Source: Paracoccaceae bacterium (lineage in GTDB: Bacteria > Pseudomonadota > Alphaproteobacteria > Rhodobacterales > Rhodobacteraceae). From it: 39,664 nucleotides of DNA. The translations under genes were made by a program, and so were the position numbers. Of this stretch, positions 7,669 through 15,719 are shown one piece after another. Under the pieces are notes generated by a model. That model did not search any database. It was given only the letters and a program-made list of their open reading frames with translations, and was not told the origin of the DNA. Each line of letters opens with the position of its first letter. The first letter of the stretch is position 1. The DNA lies in assembly GCA_014239455.1 (NCBI GenBank), contig JAAZYV010000012.1, forward strand, positions 1 through 39,664, in the 5' to 3' direction.

Positions 7669-8321
7669 GAACTGTTCTCCTTATCTGACGATTTTCTAAA
7701 CTGCTCAACGAAACTTTGGAAAAATACCTCAGCATTTTCTTGCTCTTCTACAATTTCTTCAGGGGTTAACTCTTCCTCAACTTCATCCCGCACTTTTGCT
7801 GCATTCTCAATGCCTAAAGCGGCTCCTATTGTAAACCATTTGTATGCTGATGCATATTCTTTTTCGGTTACCACATCTAAAAAGAATCTACCCAAATGCA
7901 TTACCAAGTCTTCGGCTCCATTCTCCACACTTTTCTCAAGGTGAGTTTTTAGTTCCTGCCTCACATTTTCTACGATTTTCTCGGGAAGTAAATCTATTAA
8001 ATCATCTACCAAATCATCTGCCTCTTTTATCTCACCTAGTTTAGATAAAAAGGCCCAATATAATGAATCCGTGTATTTTTTTGTCGTTCCCTTACCGGCT
8101 TTAAGCAAAATTGCTAGATTATACTGTGCATCATGTTCAGAAGCTTTGGCCAACTCCTCAAATATTCCTATAGCCTGGTCATATTTTTTATTCTTTACAA
8201 GATCCGTTGCTTGTTTGAAAAGTTTGTCACTAGTTGATAAGGAAAGATTATCTGACCAAGCATTAACTGTTACTATTAGTAATAAACCTACAACTTTGAC
8301 TAAAAAGCCTAAGAAGCCCAT
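7665..8321 (-). CDS. Exported Sel1-repeat protein
   Basis: A 218-residue protein with an N-terminal signal peptide (FLVKVVGLLLIVTVNAWS, probable cut near residue 23). It is followed by a TPR/Sel1-like helical part: SDKLFKQATDLVKNKKYDQA, then two Sel1-like units, about 59-90 (DAQYNLAILLKAGKGTTKKY) and about 141-172 (YASAYKWFTIGAALG), and a Glu-rich C-terminal tail. Sel1 proteins act as scaffolds for protein complexes, often in the periplasm. Its ATG shares a base with the stop of the preceding NHLP-like gene (TAATG), and its stop overlaps the next ATG, so the three genes form one coupled unit. A flagellar role is inferred from location only. Confidence 0.75.
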   Translation of the reverse strand: MGFLGFLVKVVGLLLIVTVNAWSDNLSLSTSDKLFKQATDLVKNKKYDQAIGIFEELAKASEHDAQYNLAILLKAGKGTTKKYTDSLYWAFLSKLGEIKEADDLVDDLIDLLPEKIVENVRQELKTHLEKSVENGAEDLVMHLGRFFLDVVTEKEYASAYKWFTIGAALGIENAAKVRDEVEEELTPEEIVEEQENAEVFFQSFVEQFRKSSDKENSS

Positions 8322-8719
8322 TAACGACCAGCCATCATAACTAATTGGAGATAAAAAACCCTAACTTTAAATTTAGAACCAGGTCTTCTTTCATAGACAA
8401 CTATCCTTGGTCTGTCAGAATTTGGCTTTTGAAACTCAACGAGCATTGTTTCAGGAAGGTAAACCCCATTCTTCTCTAAAGTAGACTGTGGATCCGAAGA
8501 GAAATCTCTATGAAAATCAGAATCAATCCAAATCCTGGCCAACGCTTTACCCATTATATCGGGCAATAATTTCTTAACCTCTGCCCTAGAACTTAGTGAA
8601 AGGTTTCCATTTACTAAGTCTAGAGGAGCTAACTCTCTATTTTTTTCAATGACCGCAGGAGGCGATAATTTCTTCACCGGCACTAGTGCTCTCTGGGAGT
8701 TCGCTGCATTGGGAGACAT
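8321..8719 (-). CDS. Protein with NHLP/nitrile-hydratase-alpha-like domain
   Basis: Residues about 55-110 (GKALARIWIDSDFHRDFSSD, then PQSTLEKNGVYLPETMLVEF) follow the pattern of the NHLP leader domain: K/A-x-W-x-D-x-x-F then DP-x-x-x-L-x-x-x-G-x-x-LPE. That domain is shared with the nitrile hydratase alpha subunit and is used as leader peptide in some ribosomal natural-product precursors. The N-terminal 50 residues are polar and Pro-rich. The C-terminal tail is short and basic (KFKVRVFYLQLVMMAGR) with no Gly-Gly cleavage site or Cys/Ser/Thr-rich core, and no maturation enzyme lies nearby, so a peptide-precursor role is unproven. The ATG at 8719 was chosen because GAGG lies 5 bases upstream; a GTG at 8746 lacks this. 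It overlaps the Sel1 gene by one base. Confidence 0.6.
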   Translation of the reverse strand: MSPNAANSQRALVPVKKLSPPAVIEKNRELAPLDLVNGNLSLSSRAEVKKLLPDIMGKALARIWIDSDFHRDFSSDPQSTLEKNGVYLPETMLVEFQKPNSDRPRIVVYERRPGSKFKVRVFYLQLVMMAGR

Positions 8720-8825
8720 TTTAACCTCAATAATCTTTGAATCCACAATCTACAAATAAATCTTATAGTTGTCCAACGACTTATTTTATTTATTTATTAA
8801 TTTTGGATCCTTTTCTTTGCGTTAT

Positions 8826-8841
8826 TGGCATAAAAATTGAA
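8826..8841 (+). promoter_or_regulatory. Weak sigma-54-like promoter before the extra FlgE/F/G gene
   Basis: TGGCATAAAAATTGAA matches the -24 element (TGGCAT) with proper spacing, but the -12 element reads TTGAA and lacks the important GC. It ends 26 bases before the ATG. It is either a degenerate sigma-54 site or chance. Confidence 0.3.
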
Positions 8842-8867
8842 TAAACCAGGCGTGAAAGGATTTCAAA

Positions 8868-9650
8868 ATGATTTCAGTCATTAGATCTGCTCTAGCAGGC
8901 GTATCACAGGAAATTGCTATTATTTCAAACAATATAGCCAATGCAAACTCTGTTGGTTTCAAAAAAAGTTTGGCCTCATTTGAGGATGTGTACTCAGAAC
9001 AAGCTAATGTTAGACCAGGAGTTAACACGGGACTGGGAATATCTTTAACTGATCCCAGAAGACAGCATTCTCAAGGAAGTTTAAAGGAAACTGGTGACGC
9101 CTTAGACTTAGGTATAATTGGGAGTGGAATGTTTTTACTTGATACTCAAGAAACAAAAGGAGTCGTTACTTATTCACGAGCTGGATCATTTTCAGTAAAT
9201 GCAAATGGTTTTATAGTTAACTCCGAAAATATTTCCTTGTTAGATAAAAATCAAAATCCCCTTAAGCTTCCATTTAATGTTTCTGTGGATGGCAAAGCAC
9301 CGCAAAAACTTACTAATGTGAAGGTTGAACCTGATGGAAGAATTAAAGCATCATACGGCACCTCAGAATTTCTAACAATTGGCCAAGTGGCTTTAGCCAA
9401 GTTTGCTAATGAAACCCGTCTAAAATCAACTGGGATAGGAAACTTTGTTGAAACTTTAGGATCAGGGAATGCAGTAATTGGCACCCCAAAAGAGTTGGGG
9501 TTTGGATCCATACAAGGTGGTAGTTTGGAGAACTCAAACACTGAAATTTCAAATGAATTGGTAAGACTAATAAGAGCCCAGCAAGCCTTTAACGGTAATG
9601 CAAAAATGCTCGAAGCAGAAAGCAAAGCAACCGACCAATTGATGAGATAA
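8868..9650 (+). CDS. Fourth FlgE/FlgF/FlgG-family rod/hook protein
   Basis: This 260-residue protein has the N-terminal signature of axial flagellar proteins (SQEIAIISNNIANANSVGFK, residues about 13-32), the family core ALDLGIIGSGMFLLD, TYSRAGSFSVNANGF, and the C-terminal coiled-coil end ENSNTEISNELVRLIRAQQA. Its size is that of FlgF or FlgG, yet complete flgE, flgF and flgG genes lie at 22101-27482, so it is an extra paralogue. AAGGA lies 8 bases before the ATG. It is transcribed away from the NHLP-like/Sel1 operon and is convergent with the fliA-operon end. It could be an additional rod segment or hook-variant subunit. Confidence 0.88.
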   Translation: MISVIRSALAGVSQEIAIISNNIANANSVGFKKSLASFEDVYSEQANVRPGVNTGLGISLTDPRRQHSQGSLKETGDALDLGIIGSGMFLLDTQETKGVVTYSRAGSFSVNANGFIVNSENISLLDKNQNPLKLPFNVSVDGKAPQKLTNVKVEPDGRIKASYGTSEFLTIGQVALAKFANETRLKSTGIGNFVETLGSGNAVIGTPKELGFGSIQGGSLENSNTEISNELVRLIRAQQAFNGNAKMLEAESKATDQLMR

Positions 9651-9658
9651 AATTAGTA

Positions 9659-10072
9659 TCACTTTAGCGGTATTATCCATGATAAATCAGTAATCTTTAA
9701 TTTGGCAGCTGAATTTATTAATAGATCTCCTGCTAAATTGACTGAAAGGGGTGCGCTTAGCATCATCACGACAGTCACCGGCCTATTAGCCTCACTGTTG
9801 AGTAGCACACACAACTCTGAAAACCGGATTTTGCATAGTGGAACTTCTGCTTTCATAACTGGTCGATCTATGGATATCTCGAGTTTTCCCCATTTATTAG
9901 ATTCACTTAAATCAAATGGTTTTACTTTGATGACACAGTGACCTCGCGAAATATTCATTAAGCTACAAGAAAGAGATAATTCCTGCTCTAGGTCATAACC
10001 GAGCAAATTCAACTCAGCAGTTTGAACTGCCATATGAACTGATTTCGTTTGATAAAAATCCTTTTTTACCAC
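9659..10072 (-). CDS. Unknown protein, last gene of the flhA-fliA operon
   Basis: A 137-residue protein that I do not recognise. It lacks a signal peptide and reads as alternating beta strands (LSLSCSLMNIS, HCVIKVKPF, KLEISIDRP, RPVTVVMML, KLKITDLSWIIPL), so a small beta-barrel-like fold is plausible, though no PilZ motif is seen. The GTG start lies 11 bases after the fliA stop with GGTGA just upstream, suggesting coupled translation; an ATG at 10033 is the alternative. Its place after flhF-flhG-fliA, where polar flagellates often keep cheY/cheZ or motor genes, suggests a flagellar job. Confidence 0.55.
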   Translation of the reverse strand: MVKKDFYQTKSVHMAVQTAELNLLGYDLEQELSLSCSLMNISRGHCVIKVKPFDLSESNKWGKLEISIDRPVMKAEVPLCKIRFSELCVLLNSEANRPVTVVMMLSAPLSVNLAGDLLINSAAKLKITDLSWIIPLK

Positions 10073-10083
10073 AAGTCACCATA

Positions 10084-10791
10084 TTAGAATGTAGATTGGC
10101 TCAGTATATCTCTTAATCTTGATATTGCTGATTTCTTAATTTGAGAAACTCGCCCAGTAGTGATCTCTAACACCTCTGCTATTTCATATACATTTAATTC
10201 TTCTACATAATACAACTGGATAACTAAAGCTTCTTTCTTTGGAAGACTAGATAATGCTTCCTTTAAAGTATTCTTAAGTTGAGAGTCTGATAAAGCCTCT
10301 TCAGGACTGCTTTCTCTTGAAGCGAACCAAATTGAATATTCGTCATAAACTGAGTCAAGTGATTGATGCACATTTGCATTAAAAGCCAGTTCCCATTCTT
10401 CATATTCTTCTAATTCCATTCCCAATTTTTTAGCCATCTCTAGGTTGGTAGGGTCTCTTTGAAATTCTGAACGAAGCCGTTCTTCTGCTTTTTTTGCCTT
10501 CTGCTGCATTTGGATAGTAGTTCGGCAGAGGTTTGAGCTTTTTCTCAAATGATCAACAATAGCACCCTTAATTCTGATTACTGCATAGCTCGAAAAAGCT
10601 GCTCCCTCTTTTTTACTGTATTTTTGAGCTGCGTTAACCAACCCAAAATAACCAACTTGTAGGAGATCATCTATTTCAACGGCATTTCTAACCCGACCGT
10701 GCATGTGCCAAGCTATCTTACGAACAAGTTCCATGTTTTCATGAATCAAGCTCTCAACGCCAGGATTTGCTTCAGTATAAGAATTCTTCAT
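10084..10791 (-). CDS. fliA: FliA, flagellar sigma-28 factor
   Basis: A 235-residue sigma factor of the sigma-70 family that directs RNA polymerase to late flagellar promoters. Region 2 is visible at about 16-90 (HENMELVRKIAWHMHGRV, IDDLLQVGYFGLVNAAQKY, FSSYAVIRIKGAIVDHLR). Region 3 is around 100-140. Region 4 has the helix-turn-helix YEIAEVLEITTGRVSQIKKS near 205-224. The order flhA-flhF-flhG-fliA is that of polar flagellates. AGGA lies 5 bases before the ATG. FlgM, its expected anti-sigma partner, is encoded at 18129. It is 27 bases downstream of flhG. Confidence 0.95.
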   Translation of the reverse strand: MKNSYTEANPGVESLIHENMELVRKIAWHMHGRVRNAVEIDDLLQVGYFGLVNAAQKYSKKEGAAFSSYAVIRIKGAIVDHLRKSSNLCRTTIQMQQKAKKAEERLRSEFQRDPTNLEMAKKLGMELEEYEEWELAFNANVHQSLDSVYDEYSIWFASRESSPEEALSDSQLKNTLKEALSSLPKKEALVIQLYYVEELNVYEIAEVLEITTGRVSQIKKSAISRLRDILSQSTF

Positions 10792-10818
10792 TTGAGTCCT
10801 TTTCTCTCACAACATACT

Positions 10819-11592
10819 TTAATCAAAGAATGCGACACCTTTAGGTTCGCTTTTAGGAGTACTTTGAATTGACTTTGCCACTCCCATGAATGCTCTAGAT
10901 TCTAAAGTATCCTGTTTTGTAACCATGATTGGCCTTCTTTGAACTACTGATTGCCTTATCCTATGCGAGAAAGGGACATGGCCACAATAGGAGAGTTTGA
11001 CATTAAGAAACCTATTTACTATAGCTTGAAATTTCGAAAAATGTTGCAAGCCTTGCTTTTCATCCTCTACCATATTTACTATCACCGAAAAGTTCTCTAC
11101 CCCAGCTTCCAGACTAGCTGCTTTGATAAAGGTATACGCATCCATAAAACTAGTAGGTTCCCCCACTAATACCACGACCAATCTATCTACTGCTGCAGAA
11201 AATGTTATCGAACTATCTGATGCCCCCGCAGGCACATCAACGACAAGGATGTCAGTTGATTCAGCTATAGAGTCAAATGTTCGAATTAACTCATACCTTG
11301 CTTTTACCTCTAGGTTTAGAAGTTCTGTTAAACCACTACCACCCGATAAAAACTTTAGGCCAAGGGGCCCTGACGACAAGGAATCCTTTATCGAATTATT
11401 TGAAATGAGTATATCCTGTGCAGTTTTTTTTGGGTTAACCCCCAACAATATATGAGAATTTGCCAATCCAAAATCTGCATCAAACAATACTACGCGAGAA
11501 CCTAATCGAGACAAAGTTAAAGCAAGATTGACAGCAATACTTGTCTTTCCGACCCCACCTTTTCCACTAGCAACAGCTATAGAAGTTGTCAT
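10819..11592 (-). CDS. flhG: FlhG (FleN), MinD-like ATPase controlling flagellar number
   Basis: A 257-residue ParA/MinD-type ATPase. The deviant Walker A motif GKGGVGKTS starts at residue 10, with FDADFGLANSHILLG (switch I region) and DILVVDVPAGASDSS (Walker B region) after it. It restrains flagellar number by acting on FlhF and on sigma-54 activators in relatives. The protein starts directly at the ATPase strand (MTTSIAVASGKGG). The DQAxxLR segment that many FlhG proteins carry ahead of it to stimulate the FlhF GTPase is absent, and the flhF stop lies just upstream, leaving no room for a longer start. GAGGA precedes the ATG. Confidence 0.93.
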   Translation of the reverse strand: MTTSIAVASGKGGVGKTSIAVNLALTLSRLGSRVVLFDADFGLANSHILLGVNPKKTAQDILISNNSIKDSLSSGPLGLKFLSGGSGLTELLNLEVKARYELIRTFDSIAESTDILVVDVPAGASDSSITFSAAVDRLVVVLVGEPTSFMDAYTFIKAASLEAGVENFSVIVNMVEDEKQGLQHFSKFQAIVNRFLNVKLSYCGHVPFSHRIRQSVVQRRPIMVTKQDTLESRAFMGVAKSIQSTPKSEPKGVAFFD

Positions 11593-11601
11593 GTCATTTC
11601 C

Positions 11602-12756
11602 TCACTGACTAAAACTAATCATGCTTTCTTTCAAATATTGGGCCAAAAAGCTTTGGTTTACAAAAGAAAGAGACTTTAATATTGATTTGGTACCAGTCAA
11701 ATAACCTATAGAGAAATTGTGAGCAGTTATCGTAGAGAATTCTTCTGGTGAAACCATGTTTTCATCAGTCTTGGTGCAAGCTATAAGAGGCTTAAGGCTA
11801 CCAAAACTGTCAGCTAACTTTTTTATATAATGTTTACTAGAACCAGCAGGTGATATCAGAACAGTAAGGACCTTTTTAGCACCCACCCTATTCTTTAGCA
11901 TATTTATTGTTTTCAGTGCCTCAATAGGTCCTGTACACACATCTACAACCACTTTCTGTTCTATTTCTAATAGCTTTTTTACCGCATTATCTGGATTGAG
12001 ATTAATATTGGGCACATTGATGAGACGAGAAAAAGATTTTAGACTGTCCATGTGTAAGTCTTGATGCGCACCAAGTTGACCTAATGCCACTACCCTCTTC
12101 TTACTATCTTCGGCAATTCTGGCCGCAAACTTTGCAGAAAGTGTAGTCTTACCACTACCACTTGCACCAAGCACAAATATGTAACGACTATTTACGATGG
12201 CCTCATCTGGATCATCATCTGCCAACTCAGCAGCTAAGGTGTTCAAGAAATGGTCTCTGCCGTCTTCATATTCTACATTCGATAAAGAAGCTTTTAACTT
12301 CTGTAAGACATGGCTTGAAAACCCCACCTTTTGTAATTTCACCTTAGTAGCACTTTGCAAATTGGGGCTTAAACCTGCCATATCTGTCAAAACCATGTCA
12401 TCTAACGTACTTCTTAAGGTTCTTAATTCTGAATTCATCTGCTTAAAGATAGTTAAGTCTCGCTCATTTTCGGGAGAAATTTGTCTGACTAGCTCTCTTT
12501 TAGAATCCTGATCTTTGGCTTCAATAGTAACTGACCCGGTAAGTTTATCACTTAATTCCTTAGACATCATATTTGAAAAATTTTTGGAACTAGCCTTCCC
12601 CGTTGGGGATTTTTTGACTGGATTATTGGTTGCTTTAACCAACATCTCATTACCAACCTTTTTTGTATCTATAATATATGAATCCGTTCCCAGTTTTTCT
12701 ACTATTTCATCCATAGCAGTTGCTGTATCGTTAGCTCTTACCGTAAGTATTGTCAT
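11602..12756 (-). CDS. flhF: FlhF, SRP-type GTPase for flagellar placement
   Basis: A 384-residue protein with the FlhF N-terminal basic segment (TAMDEIVEKLGTDSYIIDTK then VGNEMLVKA), a linker, and an N-G GTPase module from about 125. The P-loop GASGSGKTTLSAKFA is clear, and the guanine motif appears as CTKTDE. The G3 position normally reads DTAG or similar, but here the strand is VVDVCTGPIEAL, an unusual variant. FlhF brings early basal-body parts to the cell pole. A strong GGAGGT lies 7 bases before the ATG. The gene follows flhA by 40 bases and precedes flhG by 9. Confidence 0.9.
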   Translation of the reverse strand: MTILTVRANDTATAMDEIVEKLGTDSYIIDTKKVGNEMLVKATNNPVKKSPTGKASSKNFSNMMSKELSDKLTGSVTIEAKDQDSKRELVRQISPENERDLTIFKQMNSELRTLRSTLDDMVLTDMAGLSPNLQSATKVKLQKVGFSSHVLQKLKASLSNVEYEDGRDHFLNTLAAELADDDPDEAIVNSRYIFVLGASGSGKTTLSAKFAARIAEDSKKRVVALGQLGAHQDLHMDSLKSFSRLINVPNINLNPDNAVKKLLEIEQKVVVDVCTGPIEALKTINMLKNRVGAKKVLTVLISPAGSSKHYIKKLADSFGSLKPLIACTKTDENMVSPEEFSTITAHNFSIGYLTGTKSILKSLSFVNQSFLAQYLKESMISFSQ

Positions 12757-12796
12757 TTTGATACCTCCAATTCTTTATTTCATTGCCGTTAATTTT

Positions 12797-14884
12797 CTAA
12801 CCTTCAATAGAAGCCACCACGTTAATTTTCCTATTATCAGGCAATTCAGTAAATGCTAGTACAATCATTTCCTCAACATGCTGTCTAACGATTGCAGAGA
12901 ATTGCCTTCTGATTGCGGGAGATACCACAAGAGCAGCTGTGTTGCCTTCATTACTTAATTTTTGAGTTATCTCCGCTATTTTTGTGAGAAGTTTTTGTGC
13001 TAACTCGTTATCTAATACCAGTCCTTCCTCACCACTTTGTCTTGCCATTTTGATAAGCATCTGTTCTAACTCTGCATCCAATGTGATTACTGGCAAGGGT
13101 TGGTTTAAAGGCGCTATTTGCTGTATCAACAAACCAGCCAGCGTTGGCCGAATAGCCTCAGCCGTATCAACGACCGACAAATTACGCCCAGAGATACTAG
13201 ATAATGTTTCTAGAATACTTCTCAAATCGCTAACCGGAACTCTTTCCGAAAGCAATTCTCTAAGAATTCCCGTTAGATTGTGGAGAGGAACTAATTTAGG
13301 CACTACTGACTCTACTAGATTCGGTGATGTTTTTGCTAGATTATCTAATAAAACCTGAACATCATCCTGGCCGATTAGTTGCCCAGCAAATCGATTTAGA
13401 ATTTGACTAAGATGAGTAGCTAAAACTGACTCTGGCGCAATCACTACATAACCTTTAGATTCAGCTTCCGATTTTTGATTGGATTTCACCCAAACTGCAT
13501 CCATTCCGAATGATGGATCTTTCACCTCATAACCAGACACCTTTACTGAAACATCATCACCGGCTATGCACAAGAATCCGTCTGGATGAATAATATCTTC
13601 CCCAACTATGGTTTGACCTATTCTTATTCTATATTGATTAGCTGACAAGGCCAGATCATCTTTTATTCTGACAGGCGGAACTACAAACCCTAGGACTTTC
13701 GAAACTTCTCGCCTTATTCCTGTTACCCGGCTTATAAGTGGGCCTCCCGTATCATCATCCACCATTCCAACGAGACCATAACCTAACTGGATGGATATTG
13801 GAGAATAGTCAGTCACATCATCCAAATCTATTGTTCCTTCTGAAGAAGTTTCTTCTTCTGACCTAGAGTTTAGTCCTTCATCAATGGGATCGGCATTTTT
13901 CTTTGCATGCATTGAGAGATAGCCTACCAAACCTGCAATAGCGCTCGCAATTAAGAACAATGTATTGGGCATACCAGGAACAAGTCCAATAAGCAAAAGT
14001 ACTCCTGATACAGGTAACCAAGCCCTAGACAGATTTATTTGACTACCAATATGTTCTGCCATGTCCTGATTAGAAGAAACCCTGGTTACGATTATTGCGG
14101 TAGCGATAGCTAACAGTAGAGATGGGATTTGTGCTACCAGACCATCACCAATTGAAAGAAGAATATAAGTCTCAGCAGCCTCCTCTATCGCTAGTTCATG
14201 TTGGGTTATACCAATAATTAACCCTCCCACAATATTAATAGCTAGGATTAAAATACCAGCAATAGCATCTCCCTTGACGAACTTGGAAGCACCATCCATT
14301 GCACCATAAAAATCAGCTTCTTTGGCTATTTCTTCTCGCTTGAGAGTGGCTTGCTCTGCATCCAGTACCCCTGCATTTAAATCTGCATCAATAGCCATTT
14401 GCTTTCCTGGCATGGCATCAAGAGTGAATCTAGCTGAGACTTCTGAAACACGACCCGCTCCACGAGTAATAACTACTAAGTTTATAATAACTAGGATAAC
14501 AAATACAAAAATACCCACAGCATAGTTACTAGCAATAATAAACTTACCAAAAGCCTCAATTATTTTCCCGGCAGCATCACTACCAGTATGTCCGTCAGCC
14601 AATACTACTCTCGTAGAAGCCACATTAAGAGCTAACCGCAGTACGGTTGCTATAAGTAACAAACTTGGAAAACTTGAGAAATCAAGTGGGCGATAGGTAT
14701 GCATTGCTACCATCAAGACAAGTAAGGATACCAAAATATTCGTAACAAAGAATAAATCTAGTAAAAAAGCAGGTAGCGGCAAAACCATCATAGCTACTAC
14801 AGCTAGAATACCCATGGGTAGAACACCAACCTTAAGCGCACCACCCAAATAATTCAAACCAAAATTCTTAGCTGTCAATTCCAT
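12797..14884 (-). CDS. flhA: FlhA, flagellar type III export-gate protein
   Basis: A 695-residue member of the FHIPEP family. FlhA forms the nonameric export gate: about eight membrane helices in residues 20-320, and a cytoplasmic domain that docks chaperone-substrate complexes. The family signature RLALNVASTRVVLADG is at 83-98. Other blocks are FVFVILVIINLVVITRGAGR, SARFTLDAMPGKQMAIDADL, GDAIAGILILAINIVGG and, in the cytoplasmic part, RVPVSDLRSILETLS. Length is normal for the family. GGAG lies 10 bases before the ATG. A sigma-54 promoter 144 bases upstream probably drives flhA-flhF-flhG-fliA and the following gene. FlhB is not in the window. Confidence 0.97.
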   Translation of the reverse strand: MELTAKNFGLNYLGGALKVGVLPMGILAVVAMMVLPLPAFLLDLFFVTNILVSLLVLMVAMHTYRPLDFSSFPSLLLIATVLRLALNVASTRVVLADGHTGSDAAGKIIEAFGKFIIASNYAVGIFVFVILVIINLVVITRGAGRVSEVSARFTLDAMPGKQMAIDADLNAGVLDAEQATLKREEIAKEADFYGAMDGASKFVKGDAIAGILILAINIVGGLIIGITQHELAIEEAAETYILLSIGDGLVAQIPSLLLAIATAIIVTRVSSNQDMAEHIGSQINLSRAWLPVSGVLLLIGLVPGMPNTLFLIASAIAGLVGYLSMHAKKNADPIDEGLNSRSEEETSSEGTIDLDDVTDYSPISIQLGYGLVGMVDDDTGGPLISRVTGIRREVSKVLGFVVPPVRIKDDLALSANQYRIRIGQTIVGEDIIHPDGFLCIAGDDVSVKVSGYEVKDPSFGMDAVWVKSNQKSEAESKGYVVIAPESVLATHLSQILNRFAGQLIGQDDVQVLLDNLAKTSPNLVESVVPKLVPLHNLTGILRELLSERVPVSDLRSILETLSSISGRNLSVVDTAEAIRPTLAGLLIQQIAPLNQPLPVITLDAELEQMLIKMARQSGEEGLVLDNELAQKLLTKIAEITQKLSNEGNTAALVVSPAIRRQFSAIVRQHVEEMIVLAFTELPDNRKINVVASIEG

Positions 14885-15027
14885 GACGTCAAGACTCCGA
14901 CATTGTTAATCTTCGTAAGAATTTTGAATAAACCCTTCAACTCTCTGTTTTTATTTAGTATTATACTTATATTCTGGTAATTCATTTTGCTTAAAGCTTC
15001 CAATAATAATGGTCTTGTAAAGGAAAA

Positions 15028-15043
15028 GGCAAAATCTATGCCA
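15028..15043 (-). promoter_or_regulatory. Sigma-54 promoter for the flhA operon
   Basis: On the minus strand TGGCATAGATTTTGCC fits the sigma-54 consensus (TGGCACGNNNNTTGCW) with the GG and GC exactly 10 bases apart. The predicted start near 15017 leaves a leader of about 133 bases before flhA. It is back-to-back with the flgP promoter. Confidence 0.72.
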
Positions 15044-15103
15044 GCCTAAAGAAAATCTCAAAAAAAAGAGAAAAACCTTTTTACGCATAAAGAATGAATG
15101 AAT

Positions 15104-15119
15104 TGGCATACTCTATGCA
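15104..15119 (+). promoter_or_regulatory. Sigma-54 promoter for the flgP-flgT series
   Basis: TGGCATACTCTATGCA has GG and GC 10 bases apart, as sigma-54 promoters require. The predicted start is near 15130, giving a leader of about 47 bases before the flgP ATG at 15177. Together with the minus-strand site at 15028-15043 it forms a divergent sigma-54 control region of under 100 bases. Confidence 0.75.
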
Positions 15120-15141
15120 TCAAGAGATCCAGCCACAAGCT

Positions 15142-15180
15142 ATGAAAATGAGTCCCATTGAATGGAGCAAAGCAAAATGA
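15142..15180 (+). CDS. Possible 12-codon leader ORF overlapping the flgP start
   Basis: The first ATG downstream of the predicted sigma-54 start opens a frame encoding MKMSPIEWSKAK, whose TGA stop (15178-15180) overlaps the flgP ATG (15177) as ATGA. No strong ribosome-binding site precedes it. If translated it would couple flgP to the leader; it may also be chance. Confidence 0.25.
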   Translation: MKMSPIEWSKAK

Positions 15181-15716
15181 CTTGTAGAATTTTATTATTT
15201 ATAACTTTATGCTGTTCATTAACAGGATGTCAGTCAAATTTACTCCAGAATGCTCTGGCAGGAAATAGTGCGACAGCTGCTGAGGAAGCGGCAATCACGA
15301 CTATGAGTATGACCCAAAGTGGTGGTGAAGAAGCAGCCCATGTTGCTGCAATAAACGAAGTTTTAGATGCCAGTGTTGAAGAAATCCCAACAATAAGCGC
15401 AGTAGGTTATGCAGTGGTATCCTCACAGCCAGGACGCTCCGAAAATCAACGTCGATTAATGGCTATAAGATCAGCCCGTATGGCTGCAATGCGTGACCTT
15501 GCAGAACAAATTCATGGTTTAAATGTCGAAGGCAATACTACCGTTATTGATCTAATGGTTCAGAATGATACTTTTCGGGGTGTTGTTTCAGGAACTATTA
15601 GAGGGGCCCGCACAGTGAGGATTAATCCCACGGGAGCCGATACCTATGAAGTAGTACTTGAAATTGACCGTGAAACCTTGAGTTATCTTTTAAAGAAAGC
15701 CAGATCGGTAGCCTAG
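15177..15716 (+). CDS. flgP: FlgP-like outer-membrane lipoprotein of the H-ring
   Basis: A 179-residue lipoprotein with lipobox LTGC (ITLCCSLTGCQSN) and an LPP20-type domain at about 85-175 (NQRRLMAIRSARMAAMRDLA, VVSGTIRGARTV, YEVVLEID). FlgP builds an outer disk/ring around the polar flagellum in Vibrio and Campylobacter. The ATG at 15177 was chosen over one at 15162 because GGAG (15164-15167) then has 9-base spacing. The flgT gene follows after 3 bases, matching the Vibrio flgO/flgP/flgT module. No flgO is seen here. It is probably transcribed from the sigma-54 promoter at 15104. Confidence 0.88.
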   Translation: MTCRILLFITLCCSLTGCQSNLLQNALAGNSATAAEEAAITTMSMTQSGGEEAAHVAAINEVLDASVEEIPTISAVGYAVVSSQPGRSENQRRLMAIRSARMAAMRDLAEQIHGLNVEGNTTVIDLMVQNDTFRGVVSGTIRGARTVRINPTGADTYEVVLEIDRETLSYLLKKARSVA

Positions 15717-15719
15717 TAA

